Shown here: positions 1 to 11,660 of the stretch, in pieces
Numbering within the stretch: the stretch's first letter is position 1
How the letters are laid out: every line of letters begins with the position of its first letter
Program-made: the position numbers and the translations under genes
Assembly: GCA_946803715.1 (NCBI GenBank)
Contig: CAMPET010000121.1
Span: 38,770-91,756, forward strand
Direction: 5' to 3'
Source of the DNA: Beroe ovata
Lineage: Eukaryota; Ctenophora; Nuda; Beroida; Beroidae
DNA length: 52,987 nt
Notes under the pieces: model-generated
What the model was told of the DNA's origin: nothing
The model's database searches: none
What the model saw: the letters and a program-made list of their open reading frames with translations, nothing else

Positions 1-20
1 TGTGTGTGTGTGTGTGTGTG
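1..20. repeat. (TG)n microsatellite
   Basis: The window opens inside a TG dinucleotide run that continues as a T/G-rich tract to about position 60. It lies in the intron or sequence upstream of the first visible BRWD exon. The right end of the window is also a CA run, so both edges fall in simple repeat. Confidence 0.9.
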
Positions 21-119
21 TTATGTTGGTGGTTGTAGGTTGGTGGGTGTGTGTTGTGTTCAGAGTTACGTTAGGTACCACCGCATTCTCTAATCAGTAA
101 CCACCATATTCCATGTCAG

Positions 120-2242
120 ATTATGGATGTTCCCGATGCCCAAGAATTCTTGTACCCCGTCAACTTCACGGATCACCCAGACTACTACACGATAGTTGGA
201 TATCCTGTCTCCCTGAGCACGATTCACGGGCGACTCCTTGCGGACCACTATCGGAGCATCGATTCCTTCCTCTGGGAGATACGACAGCTAGAAATCAATG
301 CTCGGGTTAGAATTGTGAAATTTGATCAATTGATCTCTCTTTTGAGTCATAAATAGCCATTTCTCGATGGGAGCTTTAGTGTGGTATTTTTCTCACAGGT
401 GTATAACGAAGATGCGAGTGAAATAGTGCAAGATGTCACGAACCTTGTTACCCGTCTGGTATTGTTCGTCAAAAACCCTGTTTTCAAAAACATCACAACT
501 GAAATCACTCCCGAGATGGTATCTGAAGAGTTGGAAAATCGATCAAAGTCGAAGAAAAGGAAACGGAGACTACGGTAAGAATGAATGATTTCAGTATCAT
601 CGGAATGAAGTTTAGTGGTTCCACCACGAATGTTGGTCAATGCTCCTCAGTGATCTGATAAGTGATAACATCAAATTTCTATCTATAGCGTCCGGTCAGC
701 CGACAAAACAGAGTGGTTTGAGCGAGCGAGCAGTGTGTTGGATCAACTTGTCAATCATCCTGATAGTCACCCTTTCCGTACGCCTGTCGACCTCAGCATC
801 TACAACGATTACCTCAAATACTGCCAGGTTTGTGATCGCTCTGTGCTCAGATTTTTTTGCGATTTTTCGCCCAAATGACAGATTTGTTTATCTTAACCTC
901 AATCCATATTTTGTTTGTGGATAGATCAGAACTATATTTTCGTTTACAGGAGCCCATGGATTTAGAGACAATAACCGACAAACTACAAGGTGGCAGCTAC
1001 GAACATGAGTTAGAGTTCTTCACAGACATTGACCTAATCTTCAGCAATTCCTTCAACTACAATACTTCGAAAACTTCTATGGTAGGTTCTAGTGTGATTG
1101 AAGGTCTCTGGCTACTGTCATGACCACGTACTTTGTTGAATACACATCACTTTTGCTCGCTGCAGATATACCGAATGACGAAGCGACTCAAGGAGTACTA
1201 TGGGACGCTGATTGATCACCTCGCGTCTGATGAACTGCCTGGCTCTTCCATCGAGCCGACACGTCCGAAGATGTCTGTTCCACTGGAGTTGGTCGTACCT
1301 AAACGACGGATTGCAGTTTCATCATCGTCCTCGAGTGCCTGTTCGGGAGACAGACCCACGACCAGAAGTCAAGAATCATCCGGACGATCTAGCCGAAGCT
1401 CGGCGTCAAATAACAGAGCTTCTTCTAAAGGCAAGGAACCGGTGTCTAAGCGCTCGCGGATCTATACAACTTCTGAAGAGGATGAGAAGCCAGGTTACTC
1501 GCCCAACCCGTCAGCTGGTGGTGGCAGGCGGCAGTCCCAGGGGGAAACAGACCATGATTCTCCGGGAAATGCGTCGTATAACTCGGTCAGCAGTAGTCCG
1601 GAAACTGCAGATAGTCAACAGTTGACTGACGGGGGCAGAGCGAAGCGCGAGTGTACGCAACGTCCAGTTGTTGTCGGGAAACGGTCAAAGAGGACGAAAC
1701 ATCGTGTCAATTATCAGGACATCGATCATGACATCTTTGAATCGGACCAGAATTCAGACTCTGACCAAAGTTCGGAGAGTTCTCGCCGTGCCAGAACTCG
1801 GTTGAAAGGGAAGGGAGACAGAGGAAAGACTCATGTGAATGGAAATGGAAGGAAGAAAACTGTAGCACGAAATAGTAAACCAAAATTGCATGTCAATGGA
1901 AAGGGCAAACAAAAGCTAGACACAACGGACTCAGACAGTGGTGATCAAAGTATTGGTGATGAAAGTGGGCAAATCAAACAAGGAAACAGCGACTCGGATG
2001 AGCGCTCTCCGTGCGGTAGTAGCGATGAGTTAAGTGAGGCAGAGGGGAGGGGTGGGAAAAGTAACAGAAGTGGGAGTGAAGGACAAGAGAGTGACGATTC
2101 AGATACGGACTCGAGCGTGTCATCGGGACCTACTCCTAGGAAGAGGTCCACGCGGACTCGATCTCAGCGCTCAGAAACCAACGTCAAGACTAAAAATGGT
2201 CGATCTGTGAAAAAGAATATGCGATATGACGACTTTTTCTAA
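120..2242 (+). CDS. BRWD/PHIP-type WD-repeat bromodomain protein, 3' part (5 exons)
   Basis: This is the C-terminal part of a bromodomain and WD-repeat protein, a family of chromatin readers that also act as CUL4–DDB1 substrate receptors. Coding exons by GT–AG junction and phase are 120–305, 399–574, 689–827, 950–1081 and 1166–2242, and all phases agree. Exons 1–2 encode the end of a first bromodomain: the stretch with PDYYTIVGYPVSLSTI and FLWEIRQLEINAR matches the BRWD first bromodomain pattern (YxTVVAYPxDLxTI, WEVRxIExNAR). Exons 3–5 encode the second bromodomain (PFRTPVDL, then EPMDLETI, IFSNSFNYN). The last exon is a long tail rich in Ser, Arg, Lys and acidic residues, ending in NMRYDDFF, typical of the low-complexity BRWD C-terminus. 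The WD40 propeller and most of the N-terminus lie left of the window. Introns are 93–122 bases. I cannot separate BRWD1, BRWD3 and PHIP, and invertebrates usually have one ancestor of them. Confidence 0.9.
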
Positions 2243-3353
2243 GTGGTCGCGATACATACTATGTTCTAGGATCAGGGTAGATAAGATGGATATGAATAGT
2301 GTTTAAGAACCGTTATGTATTTTATTTGAACTGTTTAATCAGCCGTCTACCGAACAGTTAATGTAGAAGAATATATTCACCAAGATCCAGAAACACGCGG
2401 GACCCATGATAGAGGAGGAAATTATCCTGGGAGCAAAAACATTTCCTTTCATGTTTAACATGAAACTTGAAGTTTCCGTACAGACCACTCTGTCACAGAA
2501 GTTGATAGCCTCATCACATTGAAGAGCTGGAGGTTTTCTACAAAAACGGGCGTTAGTATATTTTACCGATTGTTTCTTGGCCTCATTTTGCTTCCCTGAG
2601 AGGCTTATTGTCCTGTGATTTCGAATCTTACAGCTGAGAAGAAACTGGAAAATTTTCCAATTTCCGATCATTTAGCTCCAAATTCGGATTCTACGTCAAA
2701 AATAATCTAGGAACACTCAATTCCAGTATGCTTCTTGAAAAGGTTATGGCCGTATTTTGATATCCGTATGCCTCACTGTCGTAATTTTGGAACTTTCGCA
2801 TCCCACAGGCTTGAAATCATGATTCGGGCGTGGTTTCACGCCGAGAAAAAAACCTATATCAACTAAGAGAGTATTGACTTGCGGAGTGAGAGTAGGGAAG
2901 AAAAATTTGGTATCGTACGTGCCAGTAAAGAGGACATTAGAGACCTCCAAAATCGAAGTATAAATAAAAGTGTGGAGTCACCAACTTCAATTTCTCCGAT
3001 ACTGAGATCAGATACCGCACTGTGCCACTGTAAGACCAAAATACTCCGCAAGTGCATCTGGGTACATACTACGTCGAATTTCGGCCGTATCTTAGATACC
3101 TGAGGAGCTGTACGACATGCGACTTCGACTTTTCAGTAACATTCCATTGATTTGAAGCTGTGTGACGCAATTTCAGATTTCCTGGATCTGTGACATTCAG
3201 TGAATTGTTGTTCTTGAGGTACTTACTTAAAATCGTTTTCATAGAGCACTCTGTTTCACTTTGACACTTAAATCTACAAAGCTACAGTTTTAGCGCGCGC
3301 GCCGCGGCGTACGTGAATGAGGCCCTGTGAAAAAGCGTACTTTGGATAACAAA
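2243..3353. other. Intergenic: BRWD 3' flank
   Basis: This follows the BRWD stop codon. It holds a 47-bp dispersed-repeat fragment (2475–2521) and a GC-rich CpG tract at about 3292–3310 (GCGCGCGCGCCGCGGCG). The tract stands out in otherwise A/T-rich sequence, just before a small ORF, and could be promoter-like. I see no other gene. Confidence 0.5.
2475..2521 (+). repeat. Dispersed repeat fragment shared with 34206–34252
   Basis: About 47 bases centred on ACAGACCACTCTGTCACAG are nearly the same as the segment just after the tRNA-like body of the putative SINE at 34.1 kb. This looks like a truncated SINE tail. Confidence 0.6.
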
Positions 3354-3752
3354 ATGGAATTTAGAGAAGACCTTTTTCAGAGAAGTGACCGAAATACGCC
3401 CGTGAAAAGTCATAACAAACATTCCTTGCATCCTGGACCTTTCATAATGATAGATGAGCAAATTGAAACTGTATCTTGTATGTTTGAAATATCATGTTGT
3501 TGGAGAACAGTGACAGTACAGATTCAAATAACAAGAGAAAATAACACTTTGACTACCTTCAACATATCACAAATTCCGCAATCTCGCAGCACGTTTCCGA
3601 AGAAGTTCAAAATTCTTTGCCCGATGAATTTCTCACCATCTCATCTAAGTGTGTATCTCAAAATCAGATGCAAACAATTATTAAATGACAAGGCTAATCA
3701 GAAAGACTGCTTCGATTATTGCACACATCACTCGGTCATGAACGTCCTATAG
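3354..3752 (+). CDS. Uncharacterised small ORF (132 aa)
   Basis: An ATG at 3354 opens 132 codons ending at 3752, just downstream of a CpG-rich tract. The product starts MEFREDLFQRSD and has a central segment with alternating hydrophobic residues (CMFEISCCWRTVTVQIQI) that could form beta strands. A Cys/His-bearing end follows. I recognise no family, signal peptide or membrane span. It is longer than expected by chance here and has an ATG, but there is no splice, homology or repeat evidence for or against it. It may be a small gene, a terminal exon, or a chance ORF. Confidence 0.25.
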   Translation: MEFREDLFQRSDRNTPVKSHNKHSLHPGPFIMIDEQIETVSCMFEISCCWRTVTVQIQITRENNTLTTFNISQIPQSRSTFPKKFKILCPMNFSPSHLSVYLKIRCKQLLNDKANQKDCFDYCTHHSVMNVL

Positions 3753-4543
3753 ATTTGAGTAAACTACGTTGATAAATATTATTACGATTAATACACATAT
3801 CTCTTCCTTATATATTACGTAGACGGGTACTTAATAAGTTACACGCCTCAAATAACATTTTATCTATAGGTAGATATTGCGTAATGTACCTGTACAATTC
3901 ATAAAATACTATATGTAACGAAAAACACACAATTTTACTCGCTTATAATGTTAACCACGTATTATAACCAACAATGACTAATTTGGGCTCTCAATGATTG
4001 CACATCTATTAAAAAGAGATAACTAGAATGATTAACAAATAAAACTTGGAGAATAAGCACAAAACAATGCTGAAGTTTGTCAAGGAAACTTAAAAATTTC
4101 AAAAAGTCGACATTGTGCATTTGCATAAGATTCCTTTCGCTATCAATATCTCCAATAGCCAAGAGCGAGGGTAATGTGTATAGTTGCTACAGTTTCATTG
4201 CCTTGTGTAATCATCAAATGCAATAATGACAAGCAAATTGAAGACTCTTCTCGACACTGCATGAAATAAATTAACATTTTGAATAATCAAATGCTGGAAT
4301 AAATATGAATTTCTTAAAAAGAAGGGATATCATTAAAAATAAATATGTAGATTATTTCAGCTGCAACTATAAGAGATTATTCAGGGCTTTGTCTGTAATT
4401 ATTGCTCATTGATTAACTAAAACCCCGACGCAGAGTGAACAGACGTGTGACAAGAACATGGCAAATATCCGGAACACGTCATATATTCTCTGGACTCGAG
4501 GTCAATAACACTATCAACTCATTATAACCGTATAGCATATCTG
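3753..4543. other. Intergenic: A/T-rich region between the small ORF and the RSBN1 3' end
   Basis: This A/T-rich sequence should contain the 3' UTR of the RSBN1-like gene, which runs on the minus strand. I see no coding segment or repeat that I can name. Confidence 0.4.
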
Positions 4544-7500
4544 CTATGAGTCGTAATACTGCTTCAATCGGACATGCCACGCCACACTCAAACAGGCAGC
4601 TACCGTTTTAAACTGATGAATAACATTCCGCGGGATGAAGTAGATATCGTTTGCTTTCAACCGTATCCGAGAGTACTTCACCCCACTCTCTCGCAGCTGG
4701 TTTAGCTTGGCATCCTCAATCCATATGTCACATTGCGTCATTGGCGGCTCGTACAAATCAAGTTGCAACTCTTCCGCTAACTGGTAGAAATTAGCCGCGT
4801 CAAACGCAATAACGTCCTTCACCGTTTTCTCGGCCAAGCCTGCCTCCTCTCCCCGTATCTGTACTGGCTGAAGGAAAGCGGCAGCGGCGGTAGTCATCAT
4901 AGTTTTGCCATCTTCCCACGAGTGGTCGGCATGGGGCGTCGTCCGGTCGATGACCAGTGTTTCGCGGTTCTTGAGAAGACGATATCCCTTATGATTGCGC
5001 GATCCACTCGTGGACTGGAGGAACTGCTCCCCGGGCCGCACCCAGAATATCGGACCGTCATTGCTGAGTGACGGCTCCAGGCCGTGGTATCGAGACAGAG
5101 TGCCCCAGGGCAGAGTCACGTTGAAAAACGGGTTGAGTTCCATGAGTTGGACGAGTTCAGGGAAATATGATCCACTCTCCTCACTCTTAGTACCGACTAG
5201 AGACACATGTTGCATGCCACCCTCGTGATAGATGAACTTTGAGTGGTTCCGCTTTATCTTCTCATAGTACTCACCAATCGTACAATTCATAATGTCTTTC
5301 TTCCCCAAAACTTGGTGATTTATCTTCAAGCCGGGTGCGTTGTCGACCAAGAAGTTGAGCACATTCGGTATTTCGTAAGCACCATTGCTGATGATACCCA
5401 TGACATGATCAGCAACACCATTCGTCTCGCCAAATGTTAACTCGAAGAAATGATCCACAACAAGGTTTTGTTGATGAACGTTTAGTTCCTCGAATCTCTC
5501 CATCTCTAGCCGTACGACGGTCGCATCACCATCAGGGCAGGATTCCACAGAGATGTAATTCCTGGGATCTGAGAGGACAGAGAGATGCGGGGTGGCGATA
5601 CCCTCAGTTTTGAGAATAGGGCTGCATGCCATTGGCTGCTCTCTTTTTATCCCAGGTTCCTGATTAACCGACAGTCCCCGGGATTGCGATGCATTCTCCT
5701 GCTCTGGGACTGGTTCGCGTTTTATAGTCATGGAAGCAGGATTTACTAGGTCTTTTTGAAAAACTGGTCTGTAATCACACGTTATGAGAGATGAAAGAGA
5801 TGTTGGAGCGACATTGGATGACACTTTTGTAGGTGAGATAGACAACTTGAAGCTTTTGGGAGAGTTGGATGAAACTCCAGCTCCATCCCCAGATATACCT
5901 GCCCCATGATGAATGATTATAGGCTTCTTCGGACTCCTCAATGAAGCCTGGTTGACTATCATTTCGGGCTTAGGGACCACTTTACTATGTGCTGGCCTGG
6001 CTTCTGTTTGAGACAGAATTTTACTCTGAAGGGTCCTTTTTGCTTTTGAAATGGAATGGTGACTGTTATTCTTATGGCACTTAACCAGATGCTTCTGACC
6101 AGTTTTCTTATTGATGCCCGGACTTTTGGACGGAACCTGTGTACAAACAATTTGGGTGACATGTTTGAGACTTGTTGGTACGTTGGAGGATTTGTTGTCA
6201 ATCATTTTACTTCCGGTGGGTGAAACCTCCACATGCAAGTTCTTACTGAGAACTGAGTGGTCAACTTTGACTATTTCACTTGTGGAACCAACACTGGTCG
6301 TCTTTGTTGGTGAGGCACTAAATGTTATCTTGTGAGTTGGCGACACTATATGTCCTCTCGATTGTTTCTTCGATGGTACCTCATTCGAGGGTGATTCAGA
6401 ACTGAATTTCCGTTTCCAGACTTGCTTTTGCTGCTGAACCTTCAGATAATCAGCAAATGCGATAGGATATGCATTCTGTTGGGAAGGCGACATAACTTGC
6501 TGTTCACCGCTGACTTTGTACACTGGAGTGTCCCTCTGACTGACCTGTCTCATTGGGGGAGTCTGATGTTTCTCTATCTTCACCACGCTCACCTTGTGAC
6601 CATTCATAACCACTGGAATGGGGTTAGCGTTGATACTGTGAACAACACGGGGCTGTTTCTTTGTGGAAGAGCCACCTCCCTTTGAGCCAGGATGCTTGTG
6701 GCTGAGGAGATGAGATGAGTGAATGATCTGGGCGGTTATCGGCCTCTTGATAGCTTTCCGTACCACATTAGTGGGTAAATCCACGGGTTGTTTTTCAGGG
6801 GACAAACTGTTCCTGACAGGTTTGTTTACAGGAAGGGGTTCTGAAGATTTGAACGATTTCGAGGGAGAGGCAGAACTGTCGCGGCACTTGCTCTCTTCAA
6901 CTTGACCAGAATCCTCGGATAGATTTTTCAACGGAACTGCCTCTGAAGGAGCAGGGGCTGTACTCTTCACAAGTTCTTGCTGTGCTTTGGCAAGCCGCTC
7001 AATTTCCTGCATTGTTGAAATTTCCTGTGAGATTGCTTGCTTGAAAAACGAAAGTTTGCCACGATATAACTTAGATGCAGGCTGATCACTAGATTGTGCT
7101 TTATCAGCGTCAACGTCAGTTTTAGTGGAAGGTGCTAAGGATGTCAATGATGGTGCTAGAGGTGCAGAATCCTGTGACGAGGTTAAAACAGGATAACAAC
7201 TGGACTGAGGTTTTGTAGTGATAAGCGAACCAACATCAGAAGAGGAAGACGATATTGTTGAGGCCGATAGAGCAGGGTTTATTGAGGGTGTCGATGTAAT
7301 CATCGGGGACGGTGAAGCAGGAAGCTTGATTTCAGAAAGAGGGGGCACAGAGTATGATAGCATCGGTGATTGAGGCTTTTCATCAGTATCTGTGGACAAT
7401 GTTTTTGATCGATCAGTCCTCGCTATCTTCTCCGATGAACCCTGTTTGACATGAGAAAGGTGGGGAGTGGGTATTGGGCCTCTCGTGAGCGATAATGAGT

Positions 7501-8072
7501 TCGTCTCGGAGCATTTTGTACCAGATCTCGAGTCTGTTCTCTCCAAACAAGTAGAATCAGACTTGAACTCAGTGAATCCGTGAGATCCGATTTTGCTCTT
7601 TTCTTCACTCAGCTTCGTATCGATCTCGTAGTGAGGAGCATGTTCGGGCGAGTGATAAGCGAACTTATCAAACTCAGCTGGGTAGCTGCTCTTAGCCGGT
7701 GAGTGTCCGTTTGACGACGGTGTGAACTTGAATGGGTCACTATCGGAATCAAAATCAAAGTTTCCATCTGCCATAACGTCAGACCTGTCCTTCACACCGA
7801 TTCGACAATCCTGTTTACTCAACTGAAATGACTTACTGTTATTAACGAATGAAATAGAGGAAAAGTGGTACCTATAATTACTACGAACTCATAGCAAATA
7901 TATCTGATATCTGAGAACACGAACCTGTCTCTGATACAGCAGTTGGGCGGTTGTAGGGCGGAAATTACTAGATACCGTGGTCGGCGGTGGAGGTGGTGGT
8001 CGTGAGGTGGTGTACATTGTACTGCTCGGCTTGTACTTCCCTTCTTTCGACAGGTTGAGACCCTCGCGCGAC
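4544..8072 (-). CDS. RSBN1/RSBN1L-like JmjC protein (KDM9 family; DPY-21 relative), 5' partial
   Basis: The family comprises nuclear JmjC proteins. DPY-21 is an H4K20me2 demethylase and vertebrate RSBN1/RSBN1L were named KDM9. The main exon is 4544–7822. The N-terminal ~750 residues are Ser/Pro/Lys-rich and disordered, and the conserved domain fills the last ~330 residues. That domain carries LNPFFNVTLPWGTLSRYHGL, then IFWVRPGEQFLQST, and an iron-ligand HxD (HAD at 4931–4925), with a distal His in PRNVIHQF about 103 residues later. A complete HxD…H set argues for an active Fe(II)/2-oxoglutarate enzyme. An ATG inside the main exon at 7774 could start a shorter form. A likely upstream coding exon is 7925–8072: donor CAG|GTTCGT, 102-base intron, acceptor TTTCAG|TTGAGT, phase 0, encoding a proline run (SRPPPPPPTT). 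Its own 5' acceptor (TTGTTCAG at 8073–8080) implies more exons further right. It is convergent with BRWD. Confidence 0.88.
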
Positions 8073-8080
8073 CTGAACAA

Positions 8081-9219
8081 ACGCGATGTAAGATATTAGG
8101 GGGGGGACTGTGAGCGAAGGAGTGATGGAAATAGATTATGTAGCTATTGAGCTGTTGTGAGTGAGCTATCTTGTGGTGTGATGAGGGTCAATGTACCACA
8201 ATCATTTGTATCACACGGTCAGTCGATTATCAACAAATGCACATGTCGTTGTGACACGAAAATGAGTTTTTGCTTAACCAAATTATTGAACCACTCGTCA
8301 TGTTCTGCAGAGAGTAAACTAAAGACACGTTCAAACTCATGTTCTAATACAAGAGCGGATTCATACCATAATCGAATATAAACGATGATGCATACAGCTG
8401 CTAGTGCCTCATAATCCGCCGTGTGGCTAAGCAACCATATTTCATTATCATTATCTATACGATTTGATAAAGCTGTGTCACTCACAAAATAGCACCTATA
8501 TTCATAATTCATCATCAAAATCAAGACTAAACTTAAAGTGAACAAGAATTGCACTTGCAGTCCCGTTGGGCAAGCGCTATATTTCCCTCCCCCGACTATG
8601 GTTTTAGGAATCATGTGGAAGTTGGAATTAGTTCTATCACAACATTGTATTGTGAAAATGCCGCAGGATAGTGAAGCAGCAAGCAGCTCGTGAGTGCCAC
8701 GTGCATTGTTATATTAATCTCTGCATTTTCCACGTGCACGCGCAGTATAATTTGAACTACATGATCCCGATGCGCGGCACGTGCGTTTTTTTCAATCTAT
8801 CGTTCGTTTCTAAGATTTGTTCTGTTGAAAATACGTGTTGCGAGTATTGCGATATTCCTGTTCACTGTTAATTAGAGCGTCCGAGCGTGGTTGGATACCT
8901 ATTTCTAACCTTCTTCTACTCCTCTGTAATATTATGGCTAAGCTACCAGATTATTGGCTCATTTATGCTTGAGAATTCTAATTTATAGTTCGAGAGGGAA
9001 ATAAACTACATGCTTTCAAGACCAAAACTCAGAACCCTTCTTCAGTGCTATTGGTATTTGCAGGCATAGACAGTGCTAACTGCTTCCGTCTGAATTATAA
9101 CGGGGCTATAACCCAGTTGTTACAGTCCTGTTTATCTGAATACTTTTCATTGCTGCTTTAGTGCTCAGAGATACAATTAGAATCAGAATTAAAGTGAAAA
9201 TAAGGGCTTATAGATAATA
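8081..9219. other. Intergenic between RSBN1-like gene and MITE
   Basis: No gene is supported. A segment near 8547–8605 (a cAAGCGCTaTATTTCCC-type motif) resembles 28495–28555 and is probably a dispersed repeat. CACGTG-type motifs recur at 8697–8787. A first exon of the RSBN1-like gene may be hidden here. Confidence 0.35.
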
Positions 9220-9755
9220 CAGGGTGTGTCATAAAAAAGTGGACAAAAGTAAACGTCCATATCTCAGCGGAGTTTCCCGATGAAATTTGGAGGCGTTGTA
9301 GAAATTGGCAATAAGTTTTCCCCACCAAATTTTCAAGTCCCAGCACAAAAATTCCCCGAGTTATCAGCAAAAAACTTACTTTTAAGTTTTTCTTCATTTC
9401 TAATGCTGTCTATAACTCCGGTCGTGTTTGGAGATTAACAAAGAAATTTTCAGCGTAGAAAGACATCACTCGCACCTACTTGCTCAAAAAAGTTCAAGTA
9501 TCTACCTCAAAAATTGACAGAGAAATTGGCAAAAACCAGAGAACTGCTTTTGTCAACTTCATTTATCGACAACGCACGATCTGAGCGTCAAAAATGAATG
9601 CAGACTTCAACATATATAACAATCCTCAACTATTCCAGAACAAATCCTGAAAATTTCATCAAATTATTTTAAAAAACGTCGGAGATATGCAAGTTTTTGT
9701 AGAGCACACTGATGATGATATCCACTGCTGTCCACTTTTTTTGACACACCCTGTA
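9218..9755. mobile_element. Tc1/mariner-like MITE, 534 bp, with TA target duplication
   Basis: Inverted ends are 9220–9244 and 9730–9753. The left end begins CAGGGTGTGTCATAAA and the right end is its reverse complement, with one inserted base as the only difference over 24–25 bases. The element is flanked on both sides by TA (9218–9219, 9754–9755), the target duplication expected of the Tc1/mariner superfamily. The 534-bp interior encodes no transposase, so it must have been moved in trans. Confidence 0.85.
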
Positions 9756-11074
9756 GAAATTGATCTAGTCCATGGATCCGATAGTTGAACCGGAATCAAG
9801 ATTCTAACCCCTACTCTTACATATTGCTGAAGCATCGTCGCTGAGTTCATCTTTTTTGAAAGTTTTGACGTGCCGCACCGCGCACAAATTCTTGAACATT
9901 ATTAAGCTCGCAGGAAATAACCTTGCGAAGTTAAATCGTAAAGTAACATTCATCCAACTTAACGACGCCGATATACTGGCTCTTGATTGGCTGATCAATC
10001 TGAAAGGGTGGCCTCCGGTTGGCTATGTGTGGAAACGGAGGGAGGAAGGGGGGGAAGGAGGGAGGGATCATAAAATTTGACTTCTGGCTACTTTAGTTGC
10101 CATAGCAACCGCAGTGATTTTCCTATTAAATTACAGTAGAGGTGGTATGTCGACACATTTTTCTCATCTCTGCTATCCCTTTTCCAATGCCTTTTTGTAA
10201 AACAAAAAAGGCGATTGGGGAGGAAAAAATGCATAATTGGTACTTACTACTAAAGCAGAAATCTCATCGAACATAAGATTCCCCTTTTATCTAGAAGTCC
10301 TTAGTGTCAATTGCATACCTATGCCCTCAACACGGTTTTTTAGACCTTATTCCGGGAACCAGTTGGATGGGTCCATACGNACACACACACACACACACAC
10401 AAACACATCATTAGGTGCCAGGTGTTGTATTGAAAAGAGCAGGGGGCACACGGGACATTCTTCATATGAGCTTATTGAAGTTCCTGAGCTTACTGTTTCA
10501 CGTTGTTCGAGATCCGTTTCTTTTCCTGATTATCGTGTTAACTCGTGGCGAAATGATCTATAATGTAGGCACTAGGCATTCTGAACACAATCATCAATCA
10601 TACAGGTACTACCTTAGTTCTCAGTACTCACATCTTATCGCAGGTGCTGTATCGAATGAACGCTTTCCCGACAATACACTTCCCAGCATAAAATATTATG
10701 TGTGTTGTAAATGTTGTATCATGTTACAATTATAGAACCTTGTGTAGGTCGAGATTGGTTCAATCAGGTTTGGAGGACACTGGTTATAATTTCATTTCTC
10801 CACTCCCAGTGTCAAGTAACCGTACTAACACTAGCTCTGGATTCAGATTCCACGTTTTCAGTTGCAGATTACTGTCAATTTTTCATTTGGCTCGGATTAT
10901 GTTTCGTTCTAAAGTGTCCTGGGCCAATATAGATTACTATTTAATTCTGTTTCAACAAGTTACAGGTATTTCGCGTATTTTCCGGCCTTGTTCTATTGAT
11001 TTAGAGGAACGATATCTACTAACAATCATTCCCCAAATAGGAAGATCCTAGCGCTACTTTGAATCATCGTTTCG
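9756..11074. other. Intergenic, no supported gene
   Basis: This holds a purine-rich tract (10030–10070) and a single n at 10380 followed by a short CA run (10381–10400). Several overlapping short ORFs from 10.2 to 11.05 kb have no recognisable sequence and no consistent splice sites. Confidence 0.4.
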
Positions 11075-11269
11075 ATGGGTAGTTCAAGAAAACATCTACT
11101 CATTGTGACAGTTACTTTCATGTCCTGTATTCTACTCTTGTTAACAACAATGATCAGCGAGAATGGATATTCAAATGCTGCTCTCAACAGTCAGCATCAG
11201 ACCGATGATTTGGACTCTTTCCATAGGAAGGTGTATGAGTGGAGCATTGCTGAAGACTCTCACGTTTAA
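11075..11269 (+). CDS. Possible small secreted or type II membrane ORF (64 aa)
   Basis: The ATG at 11075 is followed by an N-terminal basic stretch (MGSSRKH) and a strongly hydrophobic segment (LLIVTVTFMSCILLLLTTMI), then a polar tail ending at TAA 11267–11269. This is the arrangement of a signal anchor or signal peptide, as in the first exon of Golgi type II enzymes. A donor-like GGAAG|GTGTATG lies at 11227–11236, so this could be a 5' exon. I found no partner exon or homology. It may be chance. Confidence 0.25.
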   Translation: MGSSRKHLLIVTVTFMSCILLLLTTMISENGYSNAALNSQHQTDDLDSFHRKVYEWSIAEDSHV

Positions 11270-11519
11270 TATGTGCACTTTCTCGCCACAGTTTTCATCT
11301 CAGATTGAGACCTTAACCTATTGACAAGTGCTAACCTTGCCTTGCAGGGTATAATTCCATTGGATTGGTAAGATAAGAATTGTTGAAGGGTGTGTACAGT
11401 GTTGGAAATATTTTTTACATATGCGCAATAGTACTAAATATGTAATATAACAATTTAAATCAAATATTGTTTCATTTAGGCTATCCAATCCGATAATTAC
11501 TTCAGTCCAGTGAACGGGT

Positions 11520-11660
11520 GGCCCAGGTCTCAGATAGAAGTTCTGTCAGTGAAAAGTAATGTCAGTGTACAAGGTGTCTGACTATAAAAGTGGTGTCAGT
11601 GAAAGTGATAAATGATGTCAAGGTGAAAGGGTGTCAATTCAAAGTGGTGTCAATCTGCAG
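11520..11660 (+). repeat. Degenerate ~15–17-bp repeat, GTGTCAGTGAAAGT type
   Basis: Units of the form (G/A)TGTCAgtgaAAagt recur about eight times with variable spacing. The same motif family fills 40748–41200, about 29 kb away. The repeat overlaps the last codons of the small three-exon gene on the other strand. Confidence 0.6.

Noticed and set aside
8219..8614. 131-codon minus-strand ORF with a hydrophobic stretch
   Set aside because: Its 5' part overlaps a dispersed repeat also found near 28.5 kb, and I see no family, splice sites or conserved motif.
10237..11051. Overlapping plus-strand ORFs
   Set aside because: They read through a gap base and a CA repeat, switch frames, and have no recognisable protein sequence.
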